Source: Polaromonas sp. 39-63-25 (GTDB lineage Bacteria; Pseudomonadota; Gammaproteobacteria; Burkholderiales; Burkholderiaceae_C). From it: DNA of 64,000 bases. Positions 1 to 9,041 of this stretch are shown here, piece after piece; the first letter of the stretch is position 1, and each line of letters begins with the position of its first letter. The stretch covers positions 19,335-83,334 of the forward strand of contig NZ_NCJH01000017.1 of the NCBI RefSeq assembly GCF_002278925.1, read 5' to 3'. Made by a program: the position numbers and the translations under genes. Below the pieces are notes generated by a model, which did no database searches, had not been told where the DNA came from, and saw nothing but the letters and a program-made list of their open reading frames with translations.

Positions 1-132
1 CGTGGCGTCCCAGCCGCCGCCGGGATTGGCCGGAATCATCATTTTTACATTGGCAGCAGCCAGGGCCGACAGGGGGAACGCACCTGTGGCGGCCAGGGCG
101 GCCAGGGATTTCAGAAAAGTATCGCGACGCAT
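1..132 (-). CDS. Tripartite tricarboxylate transporter substrate-binding protein (TctC/Bug family), N-terminal fragment
   Basis: Only the first 44 codons lie in the window; the gene runs off its left edge. The minus-strand reading starts MRRDTFLKSLAALAATG and has a twin-arginine-like or Sec signal peptide followed by NVKMMIPANPGGGWDAT. That P-x-N-P-G-G-G-W-D stretch is the typical start of a mature Bug/TctC periplasmic receptor. A good ribosome binding site (AAAGGAGA) sits about 7 bases before the ATG at 132. These receptors bind small carboxylates for a TctAB permease. The divergent two-component pair to its right is of the TctD/TctE type that classically controls such transporters. The substrate cannot be inferred from this fragment. 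Confidence 0.85.
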   Translation of the reverse strand, partial: MRRDTFLKSLAALAATGAFPLSALAAANVKMMIPANPGGGWDAT

Positions 133-241
133 GTATGTCTCCTTTGGTGTTGGTAACAGAGCGATGATGCGCTTCCTGTCTGTCAAACGGCTGTCCGAAA
201 GCCCTAGGGAAAGTGCTAATGTCCCGCCCATGCTGACCACC

Positions 242-925
242 ATGAAATTGCTGCTGATCGAGGACGACCCTTCCATGCAGGCAGCGCTGCAGCGCGCCCT
301 GGGCCGGCGCGGCATGGAGGTGCTGGGCTGCACCGACGGGCGCAAGGCGCTGGCGTTATGGACGGCCGCCCAGCCCGATGTGGTGGTGCTGGACCTGAGC
401 CTGCCCGGGCTGGACGGCCTGCAGGTGCTGGAGCAGGCGCGCCGCCAGGGGCTGGCCACGCCGGTGCTGATCCTGACGGCACGCGGCACGGTGGGCGACC
501 GCATCATCGGCCTGAACACGGGCGCAGACGACTACCTGCCCAAGCCCTTTGACCTCGACGAACTCGAGGCCAGGCTGCGCGCCCTGAGCCGCCGGCGCAC
601 GGCATTCGGCAGCGAGCCGGGGGCCGGCGACCACCTGGTGGGCCAGCTTCGTTATGAAAAGGAAAGCGGCGCGATTTACCACCGCGACCAGGTCCTCGAA
701 CTGACGCCGCGCGAGCTGGCCCTGCTACAGGCCCTGATCGTCAAACCCGGCCAGGCGGTGTCCAAGGAAAAACTGTTCGAGCTGGTGTTTCCCGGCGAGA
801 CCGATGTGCAGTACGAGGCCGTGGAGGTGGTGGTGTACCGCCTGCGCAAGAAAATGGCGCACACCGGCGTGACCCTGGTCACCTTGCGCGGCCTGGGTTA
901 TCTGCTGAAAGTGGACGCGCCATGA
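242..925 (+). CDS. tctD: TctD-like OmpR-family response regulator
   Basis: DNA-binding response regulator of 227 residues. The receiver domain starts MKLLLIEDDPSMQAAL, with the acidic pair at residues 8-9, the phospho-accepting Asp at about 51 (VVVLDLSLPG) and the conserved Lys in DDYLPKPFD. A winged-helix OmpR domain follows (LTPRELALLQAL, then VEVVVYRLRKKM and LRGLGYLL). An in-frame ATG at 230 is an alternative start and neither has a strong Shine-Dalgarno; 242 fits the family start. The last codons overlap the sensor kinase start (ATGA), so the pair should be co-translated. Divergence from a TctC-type gene suggests it activates tricarboxylate or other carboxylate uptake; that target is inferred. 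Confidence 0.9.
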   Translation: MKLLLIEDDPSMQAALQRALGRRGMEVLGCTDGRKALALWTAAQPDVVVLDLSLPGLDGLQVLEQARRQGLATPVLILTARGTVGDRIIGLNTGADDYLPKPFDLDELEARLRALSRRRTAFGSEPGAGDHLVGQLRYEKESGAIYHRDQVLELTPRELALLQALIVKPGQAVSKEKLFELVFPGETDVQYEAVEVVVYRLRKKMAHTGVTLVTLRGLGYLLKVDAP

Positions 926-2526
926 AAGGTGTTGAGGACGACGTGCGCAGCGCCGGGCCGCCCCAAGCAAGCACAGCCCCCCCGGGGGGCAGCGTATTAC
1001 ACGAAGTGAAAAGCGTGGGGGTCAAAGCCTTCAGCGCCGGGCCGCCCCCAGCAAGCACCGCCCCTTCTTCCGGTGAAAGGGGCAGCGCAACGCCGCAGGC
1101 ACACGAAGTGAAAAGCGTGGGGGCCATCTCGCTCAGGCGCTACCTTCTCTTGGGCATCCTGCTGCCTGTGGGCCTGCTGGTCACGCTCAACACGGCCAGC
1201 CTGTACAGCCAGGCGCTGGGCGCCGTCAACACCGCCTATGACCGCACGCTGCTGGCCTCGGCCAAGTCGATCGGTGAGCAGCTGGACGTGAGCGGCTACG
1301 ACGGGCAGTCCGAACTGCGCGTGACCGTGCCGTATGCGGCGCTGGAAGCCTTCGAGGCCGACAACCAGAGCCGGCTTTTTTACCGGGTGTCCAGCCTCAA
1401 TGGCGAAATGGTGTCGGGTTATGCGCAGCTGCCTTTCTGGCGCGGCCGCATTCCGGCCAAACCGCCCTACGCGGCGTTGGTCGATTTTTACGACGATGTG
1501 TATGCGGGCGACGCCGTGCGGGTGGCCGTCCTGCTGCAGCCGGTGGCCAGCTCGAACGGGCGCGGTATGGCCGTCATCCAGGTAGCCGAAACACTGGAAC
1601 TGCGCACCACGCTGGCGCAAAAAATCCTGTTCGACACCCTGTGGCGCCAGGCGCTGCTGCTGGCCGTGATTGCCCTGGTGGCCGTGGTGGTGGTGCAGCG
1701 CGCCACGCGCCCGGTGCGTCGCCTCAGCGCCGAGCTGCAGGCGCGCCCCGAGGGCGACCTGACGGCGATTGCCGCACCGGACGCGCCACGCGAGCTGCTG
1801 CCGCTGGTTGACGCCACCAACGAGGTCATGGGCCGGCTGCAGCACCTGCTGGACAACCAGAAACGTTTTGTGCGCGACGCGGCGCACCAGCTGCGCACAC
1901 CGCTGGCGGTGTTGAAGGTACAGGTGCAGTCGGCGCTGCGCGGCGACATGGACGCCCAGGCGGCGCTGGCCGAGATCAACCAGACCGTGGACCGCGCCAC
2001 GCTGCTGGCCAACCAGATGCTGGCGCTGGCCAAGGTCGAGCAGTTGCGCCAGCAGGCGGACCTGGGGCCGGTGGACATGGACGCCATCGTGCGCGCCGTC
2101 GCGCTGGATCTGGCGCCGCTGATTGCCGAGAAGGACCTGGACTTCGATATCGAAACCACGGCAGCCAGCGTCAATGCGCATGAATGGATGCTGGGCGAAC
2201 TCTGCCGCAACCTGCTGCACAACGCGATCAAGCACAGCCAGCGCGGCGGCCCGCTGTCGGTGCGGCTCGTCACCGATGCCCGGTACCTGGCCCTGACCGT
2301 CAGCGACAGCGGTCCCGGCATTTCGGGCGAACTGGCAGCACGCCTTTACCAGCCCTTTTCGGCCGGCAATGTGCGCCACGGCTCGGGCCTGGGCCTGGCG
2401 ATCTGCCGCGAGATCACGCAGGCGCTCGGCGGCAGCATCACGCTGGAAAACCGCGAAGACCATGGGCGTATTGCCGGGCTGGACGCCACCGTGCGCCTGC
2501 CGCTGGTACACAATGACGGGCAATGA
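922..2526 (+). CDS. tctE: TctE-like sensor histidine kinase with a repeat-derived N-terminal extension
   Basis: Membrane sensor kinase of 534 residues. A first membrane helix (RRYLLLGILLPVGLLV, about residue 75) leads into a periplasmic 2CSK_N-type sensor region, a second helix (ALLLAVIALVAVVVV) and HAMP. The kinase core has the H-box FVRDAAHQLRTPLAVLK with phospho-accepting His at about 322, an N-box NLLHNAIKHS, and glycine boxes DSGPGI and GSGLGLAI. It overlaps the regulator gene by 4 bases. Residues about 10-68, before the first helix, are two tandem copies of a GC-rich interspersed repeat, giving APPGGSVLHEVKSVG and later HEVKSVG again. Without them the length is about 475, the usual size. 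The repeat portion should be cytoplasmic and is probably non-functional linker. Confidence 0.9.
   Translation: MKGVEDDVRSAGPPQASTAPPGGSVLHEVKSVGVKAFSAGPPPASTAPSSGERGSATPQAHEVKSVGAISLRRYLLLGILLPVGLLVTLNTASLYSQALGAVNTAYDRTLLASAKSIGEQLDVSGYDGQSELRVTVPYAALEAFEADNQSRLFYRVSSLNGEMVSGYAQLPFWRGRIPAKPPYAALVDFYDDVYAGDAVRVAVLLQPVASSNGRGMAVIQVAETLELRTTLAQKILFDTLWRQALLLAVIALVAVVVVQRATRPVRRLSAELQARPEGDLTAIAAPDAPRELLPLVDATNEVMGRLQHLLDNQKRFVRDAAHQLRTPLAVLKVQVQSALRGDMDAQAALAEINQTVDRATLLANQMLALAKVEQLRQQADLGPVDMDAIVRAVALDLAPLIAEKDLDFDIETTAASVNAHEWMLGELCRNLLHNAIKHSQRGGPLSVRLVTDARYLALTVSDSGPGISGELAARLYQPFSAGNVRHGSGLGLAICREITQALGGSITLENREDHGRIAGLDATVRLPLVHNDGQ
951..1023 (+). repeat. R1 GC-rich interspersed repeat, copy 1 (inside the sensor kinase gene)
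   Basis: Begins CGCCGGGCCGCCCC, has a central palindrome of C and G runs (CCCCCCCGGGGGG), and ends with the diagnostic tail GAAGTGAAAAGCGTGGGGG. It is read in frame as part of the kinase N-terminus. The same tail recurs at 1103-1123 and 43218-43235, and in diverged form at 59212-59232 and, inverted, at 49021-49048. Confidence 0.85.
1035..1125 (+). repeat. R1 GC-rich interspersed repeat, copy 2 (tandem, inside the sensor kinase gene)
   Basis: Second copy 11 bases after the first, same orientation and same reading frame. The ends match copy 1 (CGCCGGGCCGCCCC and GAAGTGAAAAGCGTGGGGG). The centre differs: CCCCTTCTTCCGGTGAAAGG replaces the plain C/G palindrome, so it is not a recent exact duplication. 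Confidence 0.85.
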
Positions 2527-2574
2527 AACACAGGTCTCCCCTTCCCTGGCATGGCGGCGCACGAGAGGTCAACC

Positions 2575-2982
2575 ATGCGCCTTGACAAGTGGCTCTGGGC
2601 CGCACGCTTCTACAAGACCCGTTCACTGGCGAGCGACGAAATCGGCAAAAACCGCGTGCAGGTCAACGGCCAGGACGCCAAGCCTGCGCGTGAGGTGAAG
2701 GCCGGCGACACGGTGGCGATGCGGCAGGGGCCGGTCACGCGCACCGTGCTGGTCCGGGGCCTGAGCCAGCAACGCGGGCCGGCACCGGTGGCGCAGCAGC
2801 TCTACGAAGAAACGCCGGACAGCATCACGCTGCGGGAAGCGGCGGCCGAGCAGCGCCGGCTGAACCATGAACCGGCCGGCAGTCTGGAGCACGGCCGCCC
2901 CACCAAACGAGACCGGCGCTCGTTGGACAAAGCCCAGGACAAAGCCTGGGGTGACCGCTGGAGCGCCTCGGTCGACTCCTGA
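2575..2982 (+). CDS. RNA-binding S4 domain protein (Hsp15-like)
   Basis: A 135-residue basic protein with an N-terminal S4 RNA-binding fold (MRLDKWLWAARFYKTRSLA, then NRVQVNGQDAKPAREVKAGD) and a charged C-terminal tail rich in Arg and Lys. This is the architecture of HslR/Hsp15, which binds 50S subunits carrying stalled nascent chains. The ATG at 2575 is preferred over the in-frame ATG at 2551 because GAGAGG lies 6 bases upstream of it and the S4 domain starts there. It follows the kinase gene by about 50 bases on the same strand and may share its transcript. The family is clear; the exact role is inferred. Confidence 0.88.
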   Translation: MRLDKWLWAARFYKTRSLASDEIGKNRVQVNGQDAKPAREVKAGDTVAMRQGPVTRTVLVRGLSQQRGPAPVAQQLYEETPDSITLREAAAEQRRLNHEPAGSLEHGRPTKRDRRSLDKAQDKAWGDRWSASVDS

Positions 2983-2990
2983 AACGCTCC

Positions 2991-3047
2991 TTTTTTGATA
3001 GCTGCCTGCGCCCACCCAATAAGGGCAGAAAGCCGATTTCTTTATAA
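2991..3047 (+). repeat. R2 interspersed repeat, copy A (3' end of TRAP permease gene)
   Basis: Contains the R2 core TTTTTTGATAGCTGCCTGCG, then CCCAATAAGGGC and an AT-rich end TTTCTTTATAA. The right end overlaps the convergent TRAP permease gene and provides its stop codon (TAA on the minus strand, 3042-3044). Confidence 0.8.
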
Positions 3048-5645
3048 GGAAGCAGCAGCAGTGGCTGGCGGCACCGGACCGCTGCCACGGCGCATGCGCC
3101 GGCCCTGGGACCACCAGACCAGCAGGGCCAGTAACAGCGCGGGCAGGTAGAACCAGTGGGCTGTGGGCCTGTCGGTCGGCACCTTGATGGCAGTCACGTC
3201 CCAGCCCTGCTCCACGCCGGCCTTGGCGGCACGCGAACCGAATTTCGCCTGGCCGATCTGCAGGGTGTCACCGAGCGGAACCAGTTGCAGGCCGGCGTCG
3301 GCCAGGCGCTTGCGGCCCTCCGGCCCCTTGTCACCGAGCTGGACCGCCACGGTCTTGACGATCTCCCGGCCTTCCAGCGTGGTGCCGCGCGTGACCATCA
3401 CCACGCGGCCGTCACTTTCCACGTTGCGCGCGATCTCGAACACCTCGGCGGGTTTGGCATCGCGGTATTCGGGGGCGATCCGGTCCATGAAAAAGTCCGG
3501 GCGGAACAGCAGGATCACCGCCAACAGCAACGCCAGCGTTTCCCACAGGCGATTCTTGATGCGGAACCAGTTCATCGTGACGGCGGCAAACAGCAGCGTG
3601 GCCAGCATGCTGGCGGTCACGATGCAGAAAAAGGAGAAGGCCCCGCCGACATCGATCAGCAGCAATTGCGGATTGAAGATCCAGATGAAGGGCAGGATCA
3701 CCGTGCGCAGCGCATAGATGGCCCCCTGGATGCCTGTTTCTATCGCGTCCTCCCCCGAGATGGCGGCCGCCGCGAAGGTGGCCAGCCCCACCGGGGGCGT
3801 GATGTCCCCCATGATGCCGTAGTAGAAGACAAACAGGTGCACCGCGATCAGCGGAATCACCAGCCCCGACTGCGCACCCAGGTCCACCACCACCGGCGCC
3901 ATCAGCGTGGCCACCAACACGTAGTTGGCCGTGGTCGGCACGCCCAGGCCCAGCACCAGGCAGGAAAACGCAATGAACAGCAGCATCACCATGACATTGC
4001 CCTGAGACACAAACTCGACAAATTCCGTCATGCGCAGCCCCAGGCCCGTGAGCGTGATCCCGCCGACGATGATGCCGGCCGTCGCCGTGGCCACGCCAAT
4101 GCCGATCATGTTGCGCGAGCCATTGTGAAACCCGTCAACCACCGAACGCCAGCCCTCGTGCCAGGCATCCGGCGTGCGCGTACGGCGCAGCGCGTCGATC
4201 AGCGGGCGCTGCGACATCATCAGCACCACGAGGATGGTCACCGCCCAGAAAGCAGCCAGCGCCGGTGACATCTCCTCGACCATCAGGCACCAGATCAGCG
4301 TGCCGATGGGAATGAGGAAGTGCAGGCCCGCGCGCACGGTAGGCCAGGTGTCCAGCGCCTTGGGATGGTCGATGTCAATGTCCTGGGCCAGGTCGGGGCT
4401 GCGCGCCGCCTGCTGCAGGCACACGCCATAAAGCGCCATCACCGCCAGCACGATGGCATAGGGAGCGGCACCGCCCAGCATGGCTTTCATGCCTTCGAAC
4501 AGGTAGTACAGGGACCCGATCACGATGATGCTGCCCGAGATGCCGAAAGCATTGCGCAGCACGCGATCGCGCAGCGGCTTGGGTTCGCGCCGGATGATGG
4601 GCTGCATGCCCATCTTCAGCGCTTCCAGGTGCACGATGTAGAACAAGCCGAGGTAGGACAGGATGGCCGGCAGGAAGGCGTGGCGCACGATGTCGGTATA
4701 GGGAATGCCGACGTATTCCACCATCAGGAAGGCAGCTGCCCCCATGACCGGCGGCATGATCTGACCGTCCACCGACGACATGGTCTCGATGGCGCCGGCC
4801 TTGACCCCGCCGTAGCCGGATTTCTTCATCAGCGGGATGGTGAAAATTCCGCCAGAGACCACATTGGACACCGACGACCCGGAGATCATGCCGTTGAGGG
4901 CCGACGACACCACCGCCACCTTGGCCGGCCCGCCGCGCAGATGGCCGAGCGCCGCAAAACTCACCTGCATCATGTAGTTGCCGCCGCCAGCGCGGTCCAG
5001 CAAGGCGCCGAACAGCACATAGACAAAAATGGTGCCGGCCGACACGCCCAGCGCGATGCCGTACACACCCTCGGTGGTTAGCCACATGTGCGAGACCAGC
5101 CGGTTCAGCGAGGCGCCGCGGTGGGACAACACATCGGGCAGCCAGGGGCCGAGCATGCTGTAGGCCACGAAAACCACAGCCAGGGCCGCCATGGGCCAGC
5201 CGACCGCACGGCGCGTCGCTTCCAGCAGCAGCACCATGCCGGCGCTGGCCACCACCACATCCATCGTGGTCGGCTGGCCGGGACGGGTGGCGATCTGTGC
5301 ATAAAACAGCATGATGTAGGCGCCCGCAAACGCGGCAAGAAATGCCAGCAACCAGTCCTGCACCGGCACGTGGTCGCGCGGCGAACTGCGCAGGGCCGGC
5401 CATGCCAGGAAAGCGAGAAACAGCGCAAAGCCCAGGTGGATGGCGCGTGCTTCGGTGTCGTTGAGGATGCCGAAACCCAGTGCAAACGGCAAGGGCGAGG
5501 CGTACCAGTACTGGAACAGCGCCCAGATGAGCGCCACGGCAAAGATGATGCCAGCGGTCAGGCCCGTCGGCTTGCGCCCGCCGGTATCCACCTCGGCGAC
5601 GAGTTGCTGCAGCGCTTCAGGCGCTTTTTCGATATCGGTTGCCAT
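3042..5645 (-). CDS. TRAP transporter permease, 4TM/12TM fusion
   Basis: Very hydrophobic inner-membrane protein of about 867 residues, the fused DctQ-DctM type normally paired with TAXI receptors. The N-terminal part carries the small-subunit helices. The large DctM-like part contains segments such as GMISGSSVSNVVSGGIF, GQIMPPVMGAAAFLMVEY and GLGVPTTANYVL, which are characteristic of this family. The C-terminal 200 residues resemble DUF3394, a soluble extension seen in some fused permeases, ending in a last helix before a basic tail. Start 5645 is chosen because GAAAG lies 6 bases upstream; an ATG at 5651 is also in frame. It uses the sodium gradient to import the ligand delivered by the receptor at 5770-6759. 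The stop codon lies inside an R2 repeat. Confidence 0.92.
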   Translation of the reverse strand: MATDIEKAPEALQQLVAEVDTGGRKPTGLTAGIIFAVALIWALFQYWYASPLPFALGFGILNDTEARAIHLGFALFLAFLAWPALRSSPRDHVPVQDWLLAFLAAFAGAYIMLFYAQIATRPGQPTTMDVVVASAGMVLLLEATRRAVGWPMAALAVVFVAYSMLGPWLPDVLSHRGASLNRLVSHMWLTTEGVYGIALGVSAGTIFVYVLFGALLDRAGGGNYMMQVSFAALGHLRGGPAKVAVVSSALNGMISGSSVSNVVSGGIFTIPLMKKSGYGGVKAGAIETMSSVDGQIMPPVMGAAAFLMVEYVGIPYTDIVRHAFLPAILSYLGLFYIVHLEALKMGMQPIIRREPKPLRDRVLRNAFGISGSIIVIGSLYYLFEGMKAMLGGAAPYAIVLAVMALYGVCLQQAARSPDLAQDIDIDHPKALDTWPTVRAGLHFLIPIGTLIWCLMVEEMSPALAAFWAVTILVVLMMSQRPLIDALRRTRTPDAWHEGWRSVVDGFHNGSRNMIGIGVATATAGIIVGGITLTGLGLRMTEFVEFVSQGNVMVMLLFIAFSCLVLGLGVPTTANYVLVATLMAPVVVDLGAQSGLVIPLIAVHLFVFYYGIMGDITPPVGLATFAAAAISGEDAIETGIQGAIYALRTVILPFIWIFNPQLLLIDVGGAFSFFCIVTASMLATLLFAAVTMNWFRIKNRLWETLALLLAVILLFRPDFFMDRIAPEYRDAKPAEVFEIARNVESDGRVVMVTRGTTLEGREIVKTVAVQLGDKGPEGRKRLADAGLQLVPLGDTLQIGQAKFGSRAAKAGVEQGWDVTAIKVPTDRPTAHWFYLPALLLALLVWWSQGRRMRRGSGPVPPATAAASL

Positions 5646-5685
5646 GGTCATCTTTCAGGAACAGGAAGTCGTAGGCACGGGCATT

Positions 5686-5716
5686 AAAAAAAGGGCGAAG
5701 TCCGCTCCGCCCTTTT
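5686..5716 (-). terminator. Hairpin terminator or attenuator between TAXI receptor and TRAP permease
   Basis: Inverted repeat AAAAGGGCG...CGCCCTTTT with a loop of about 9 bases. Read on the minus strand it is followed by TTTTTTTAAT, a good intrinsic terminator. It lies in the 120-base gap between the receptor gene and the downstream permease gene, so it probably reduces permease expression relative to the receptor. Confidence 0.75.
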
Positions 5717-5769
5717 GTGGTTGGCAAACCGCACCCCGGTGCGGTTTGCAGCTGGCGTGCTGCGCCGGA

Positions 5770-6759
5770 TTACTTGATCCAGCCCTTTTCCTTGTAGTAA
5801 CGCGCCGCGCCTTCATGCAGCGGCGCGCTCAGGCCGTCCTTGACCATGTTCTGCGGGTTCAGGTTGGCCAGGGCCGGGTGCAGCTTCTTGAACTCGTCGA
5901 AGTTTTCGAACAGGGCCTTGGTGACCTGGTACACCGTCTCGGGTGAGGTTTTGGCCGACGTCACGACGGTGGCCAGCACGCCGTAGGTGGCGGTAGGCTG
6001 CGGGTTGTTCGGGTACAGGCCGCCGGGAATCGTGACCTTGGCGTAATAGGGCTTGTCGGCCACCAGCTTGTCGACCACTGGACCGGTCAGCGACACCAGC
6101 CTGGCACCGCAGGTGGTGGTCGGATCCTGGATGTTGGCTGAAGGATGGCCCACACCGTAGAAGAAGCCGTCGATCTTGCCGTCGCACAGGGCCGGGCCGT
6201 GTTCGTCGGCCTTGAGTTCGGAGGCCAGCGAGAAGTCACCGAGTTTCCAGCCCATCGCGGCCAGCAGTTCCTCCATGGACGACCGGGTGCCGGAGCCGGG
6301 GTTGCCGACGTTGAAACGTTTGCCCTTGAAGTCCTCGAACTTGGTGATGTTGGCTTCCTTGCGGGCCGCGACGGTGAAGGGCTCGGGGTGTACTGCGAAC
6401 ACGGCGCGCAGGTCGCTGTAGGCGCCATCCTTGTACTGGCCCAGACCCTTGACGGCGTTGTACTGCACATCCGACTGCGTGAAACCGAAGTCGAGTTCGC
6501 CGGCCTTGATGGTGTTGACGTTGAACACCGAACCACCGGTGGACTCGACCGAGCACCGGATGCCGTGTTTGGCGCGGTCCTTGTTGACCAGGCGGCAGAT
6601 GGCGCCACCAGCGGCGTAATACACACCGGTCACACCACCGGTGCCTATGGTCACGAATTTCTGCTGCGCAACGGCCGGCGCAGACATCAGGGCGGCGGCC
6701 ATGGCCACGGCGGCACTCGCGGTGCCCAGCGCACTCAACGCAAACTTCTTCATGCTCAT
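5770..6759 (-). CDS. TAXI-family TRAP transporter solute-binding protein
   Basis: Periplasmic receptor of 329 residues. The start at 6759 gives [19 protein letters not shown], a Sec signal peptide ending at APAVAQQ, with GGAGAAA about 6 bases upstream. The mature protein starts [23 protein letters not shown], the signature of TAXI receptors (substrate-binding residues near TGGVTGVYY), and later has [10 protein letters not shown] and a C-terminal [16 protein letters not shown] receptors bind glutamate-like or other organic acids, but the ligand cannot be read from sequence. It lies between the aminotransferase and permease genes and should be the most highly expressed part of the unit because of the hairpin downstream. 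Confidence 0.92.
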   Translation of the reverse strand: MSMKKFALSALGTASAAVAMAAALMSAPAVAQQKFVTIGTGGVTGVYYAAGGAICRLVNKDRAKHGIRCSVESTGGSVFNVNTIKAGELDFGFTQSDVQYNAVKGLGQYKDGAYSDLRAVFAVHPEPFTVAARKEANITKFEDFKGKRFNVGNPGSGTRSSMEELLAAMGWKLGDFSLASELKADEHGPALCDGKIDGFFYGVGHPSANIQDPTTTCGARLVSLTGPVVDKLVADKPYYAKVTIPGGLYPNNPQPTATYGVLATVVTSAKTSPETVYQVTKALFENFDEFKKLHPALANLNPQNMVKDGLSAPLHEGAARYYKEKGWIK

Positions 6760-6790
6760 ATCAGTTTCTCCAGGTTGTAAAACTTGTTGT

Positions 6791-8131
6791 TCAAGCCGCG
6801 GCGATCGCGGCATCCATGGCCGAACCAAGACGCTCCACCACCATGCTCAGTTCGGCTTCACTGCTGATGAACGGTGGCGCCAGCAGGACATGGTCACCAT
6901 AACGGCCATCGACGGTGCCGCCCATCGGGTAAACCATCAAGCCGCGCGCCATCGCCTCCTTCTTGACGCGTGCATGCACTTTGCGTGCCGGATCGAAGGG
7001 TGTCTTCTTCGCGCGGTCCTGCACCAGCTCGATGCCCCAGAACAAACCACGGCCGCGGATGTCCCCGACATGGGGATGTTCGCCCCAGCGGCCCTGCATC
7101 AGCGTCTGCAAAAACGCGCCCCGCGCGCGCACCTGAACGATGAGCTGGTCCCGCTCGAACACCTGCTGCACCGCCAGCGCCGCCGCACAGGCCACCGCAT
7201 GGCCCAGGTAGGTGTGGCCGTGCTGGAAAAAGCCGGTGCCGCCCCGCATTGCATCGACAATTTTTTTCTGCGCGAGCACCGCGCCAATCGGCTGGTAGCC
7301 GCCGCCCAGGCCCTTGGCCACGGCCAACAGGTCGGGCACCACACCCTCCTGCTCGCACGCATGCAGGGTGCCGGTACGGCCCATGCCGCACATCACTTCG
7401 TCCAGGATCAGCAGCACACCATACCGGTCGCAGACTTCGCGCACCGCCTTGAAATAACCCGGTACCGGCGCCAGCACACCGGCGGTCGCGCCACCCACGG
7501 TTTCGGCAATGAAGGCGATCACGCGGTCTGCGCCTTGTTCAAGGATGGCGTCCTCGAGTTCCCGCGCCAGGCGCTGGCCATAGTGCTCCGGCGTTTCGCC
7601 GGCCTGCTGCTCGCGGTAGGGATAACAGGGCGACACATGGGTGGCCGGCATCAGCAGGGGCGCGAACGGTTCGCGCCGCCACTGGTTGCCGCCTATGGCC
7701 AGCGCGCCCAGGGTGTTGCCGTGGTAACTCTGCCTGCGCGCGATGAAATGCGTGCGCTGCGGCTGGCCGATCTCGACAAAATACTGGCGCGCCATCTTCA
7801 GTGTGGCCTCCATCGCCTCCGAGCCGCCGCTGACGAAATACACATGGCTCATGCCTTGCGGCGCCGTCCTGATCAGTTGGGCAGCCAGTGTCTCGGCAAC
7901 CTCGGTGGTGAAAAAACTGGTGTGGGCATAAGCCAGCTTGTCGATCTGCGCATGCATGGCGGCCAGCACGTCGGGATGGCCGTGGCCCAGGCAGGACACC
8001 GCAGCGCCGCCCGAGGCGTCGATATAACTCTTGCCATCGGCATCGGTCAGGTACACCCCCCGGCCGCTGACGGCCACCGGCGGCGTGTGCTGCAACTGGC
8101 GGTGAAAGACATGGGTGGAGGCTGCAGGCAT
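6791..8131 (-). CDS. Class III PLP-dependent aminotransferase
   Basis: 446-residue fold-type I aminotransferase of subgroup III (omega-amino acid, diamine or acetylornithine type). Visible motifs include [18 protein letters not shown] (phosphate cup), [26 protein letters not shown] with the ring-binding Asp, and [17 protein letters not shown] with the PLP lysine. A Shine-Dalgarno AAGGAAA precedes the ATG by about 8 bases. It starts 4 bases after the regulator's stop and is followed by the TAXI receptor gene, so regulator, enzyme and transporter appear to be one operon. A reasonable inference is that the imported compound is an amine or amino acid that this enzyme deaminates. The specificity is unknown. 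Confidence 0.9.
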   Translation of the reverse strand: MPAASTHVFHRQLQHTPPVAVSGRGVYLTDADGKSYIDASGGAAVSCLGHGHPDVLAAMHAQIDKLAYAHTSFFTTEVAETLAAQLIRTAPQGMSHVYFVSGGSEAMEATLKMARQYFVEIGQPQRTHFIARRQSYHGNTLGALAIGGNQWRREPFAPLLMPATHVSPCYPYREQQAGETPEHYGQRLARELEDAILEQGADRVIAFIAETVGGATAGVLAPVPGYFKAVREVCDRYGVLLILDEVMCGMGRTGTLHACEQEGVVPDLLAVAKGLGGGYQPIGAVLAQKKIVDAMRGGTGFFQHGHTYLGHAVACAAALAVQQVFERDQLIVQVRARGAFLQTLMQGRWGEHPHVGDIRGRGLFWGIELVQDRAKKTPFDPARKVHARVKKEAMARGLMVYPMGGTVDGRYGDHVLLAPPFISSEAELSMVVERLGSAMDAAIAAA

Positions 8132-8135
8132 GGGC

Positions 8136-9041
8136 TTATTTCCTTGGTGAAGAAGTCAGTGGCCGGCCAGTGGCGACCTTGTCGGCGCGTTCGTCCCAGT
8201 AGGCGCCCTCGCTGTCCAGGCGGTCCTGCCGGGTTTGCAGGTAGACCAGCACCTTGCGGCCGCCGCGTACCGCCACGGCGGCGGCCAGCGCTTCGGTCAA
8301 AGCCAGGGCGCCGACCATGGAATGGAAATACGAGGGGCTGTCGGTACGGAACAGCAGCGTGTGGGTGGCCGAACGGGCAATCGGCGAGAGGGCACTGTCC
8401 GTCAGGGTCAGCACATCGGCGCCCTGCGCCCGCGCCGTCACCACGGCGTCCACCGTCTGGCGCGTGTACGCGGCGGCAGAAGTCGCCACCAGCAGGTCCC
8501 CCGTGCCCATCTCGCCGATCTGGTCGGTCAGCGTGCCGCCCAGGCCCTGCACCAGCACGCCGTTGGACGCCAGCAGGCCATAGGTGTAGTGCAGGTGCAG
8601 CGCCAGGCCGTGGCTGGCACGCAGGCCCAGAAAATAGACGCGCCGCGCCTTAAGCATGGCATCGGCCGCGGCCTCCAGCTGCGCGGCCTGATTCAGCCCG
8701 CTGACGGACGCGGTGTTCGCATGTTGCGTTTCATTGAGCAGCGCCAGCCAGTCCTTGTCATGCCGCGCGCTGGCCTGCAGCACCTCGGCCCGCCCGGCAT
8801 AACCGGCCTGCGCTGAAAAAGACTCCTGGCAGAGATGCTTGATCGCCTCGAAGCCCTGGAACCCCAGGGCCTGCGACAGGCGGCTCAAGGTGGCCGGTGC
8901 CAGAGCGGCCCGGCGCGCGCATTCACGCATGGAATGCAGCGCCACCTCGCGCGGATGCGCCTCGATCCAGCGCGCCGCACGGAGCAACTCCGGACTCAGA
9001 CCATCAAGCGGAAGGTTGGCAAACAGTGAGGAGGTCGGCAT
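8136..9041 (-). CDS. RpiR-family (HTH-SIS) transcriptional regulator
   Basis: 301 residues with an N-terminal RpiR helix-turn-helix (LAPATLSRLSQALGFQGFEAIK) and a C-terminal SIS domain (VYFLGLRASHGLALHLHY, GDLLVATSAAAYTRQTVDAV). SIS domains usually sense a phosphosugar, but in aminotransferase and TRAP settings RpiR proteins can sense other metabolites. It is the first gene of the minus-strand unit. The start at 9041 has no recognisable Shine-Dalgarno and sits on the edge of a nested inverted repeat, so it may be leaderless and autoregulated. No alternative ATG, GTG or TTG fits the HTH start better. Confidence 0.88.
   Translation of the reverse strand: MPTSSLFANLPLDGLSPELLRAARWIEAHPREVALHSMRECARRAALAPATLSRLSQALGFQGFEAIKHLCQESFSAQAGYAGRAEVLQASARHDKDWLALLNETQHANTASVSGLNQAAQLEAAADAMLKARRVYFLGLRASHGLALHLHYTYGLLASNGVLVQGLGGTLTDQIGEMGTGDLLVATSAAAYTRQTVDAVVTARAQGADVLTLTDSALSPIARSATHTLLFRTDSPSYFHSMVGALALTEALAAAVAVRGGRKVLVYLQTRQDRLDSEGAYWDERADKVATGRPLTSSPRK

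Noticed and set aside
997-2562. Long minus-strand open frame opposite the sensor kinase
   Set aside because: Composition typical of an antisense frame in GC-rich DNA; the kinase motifs on the plus strand explain the region.
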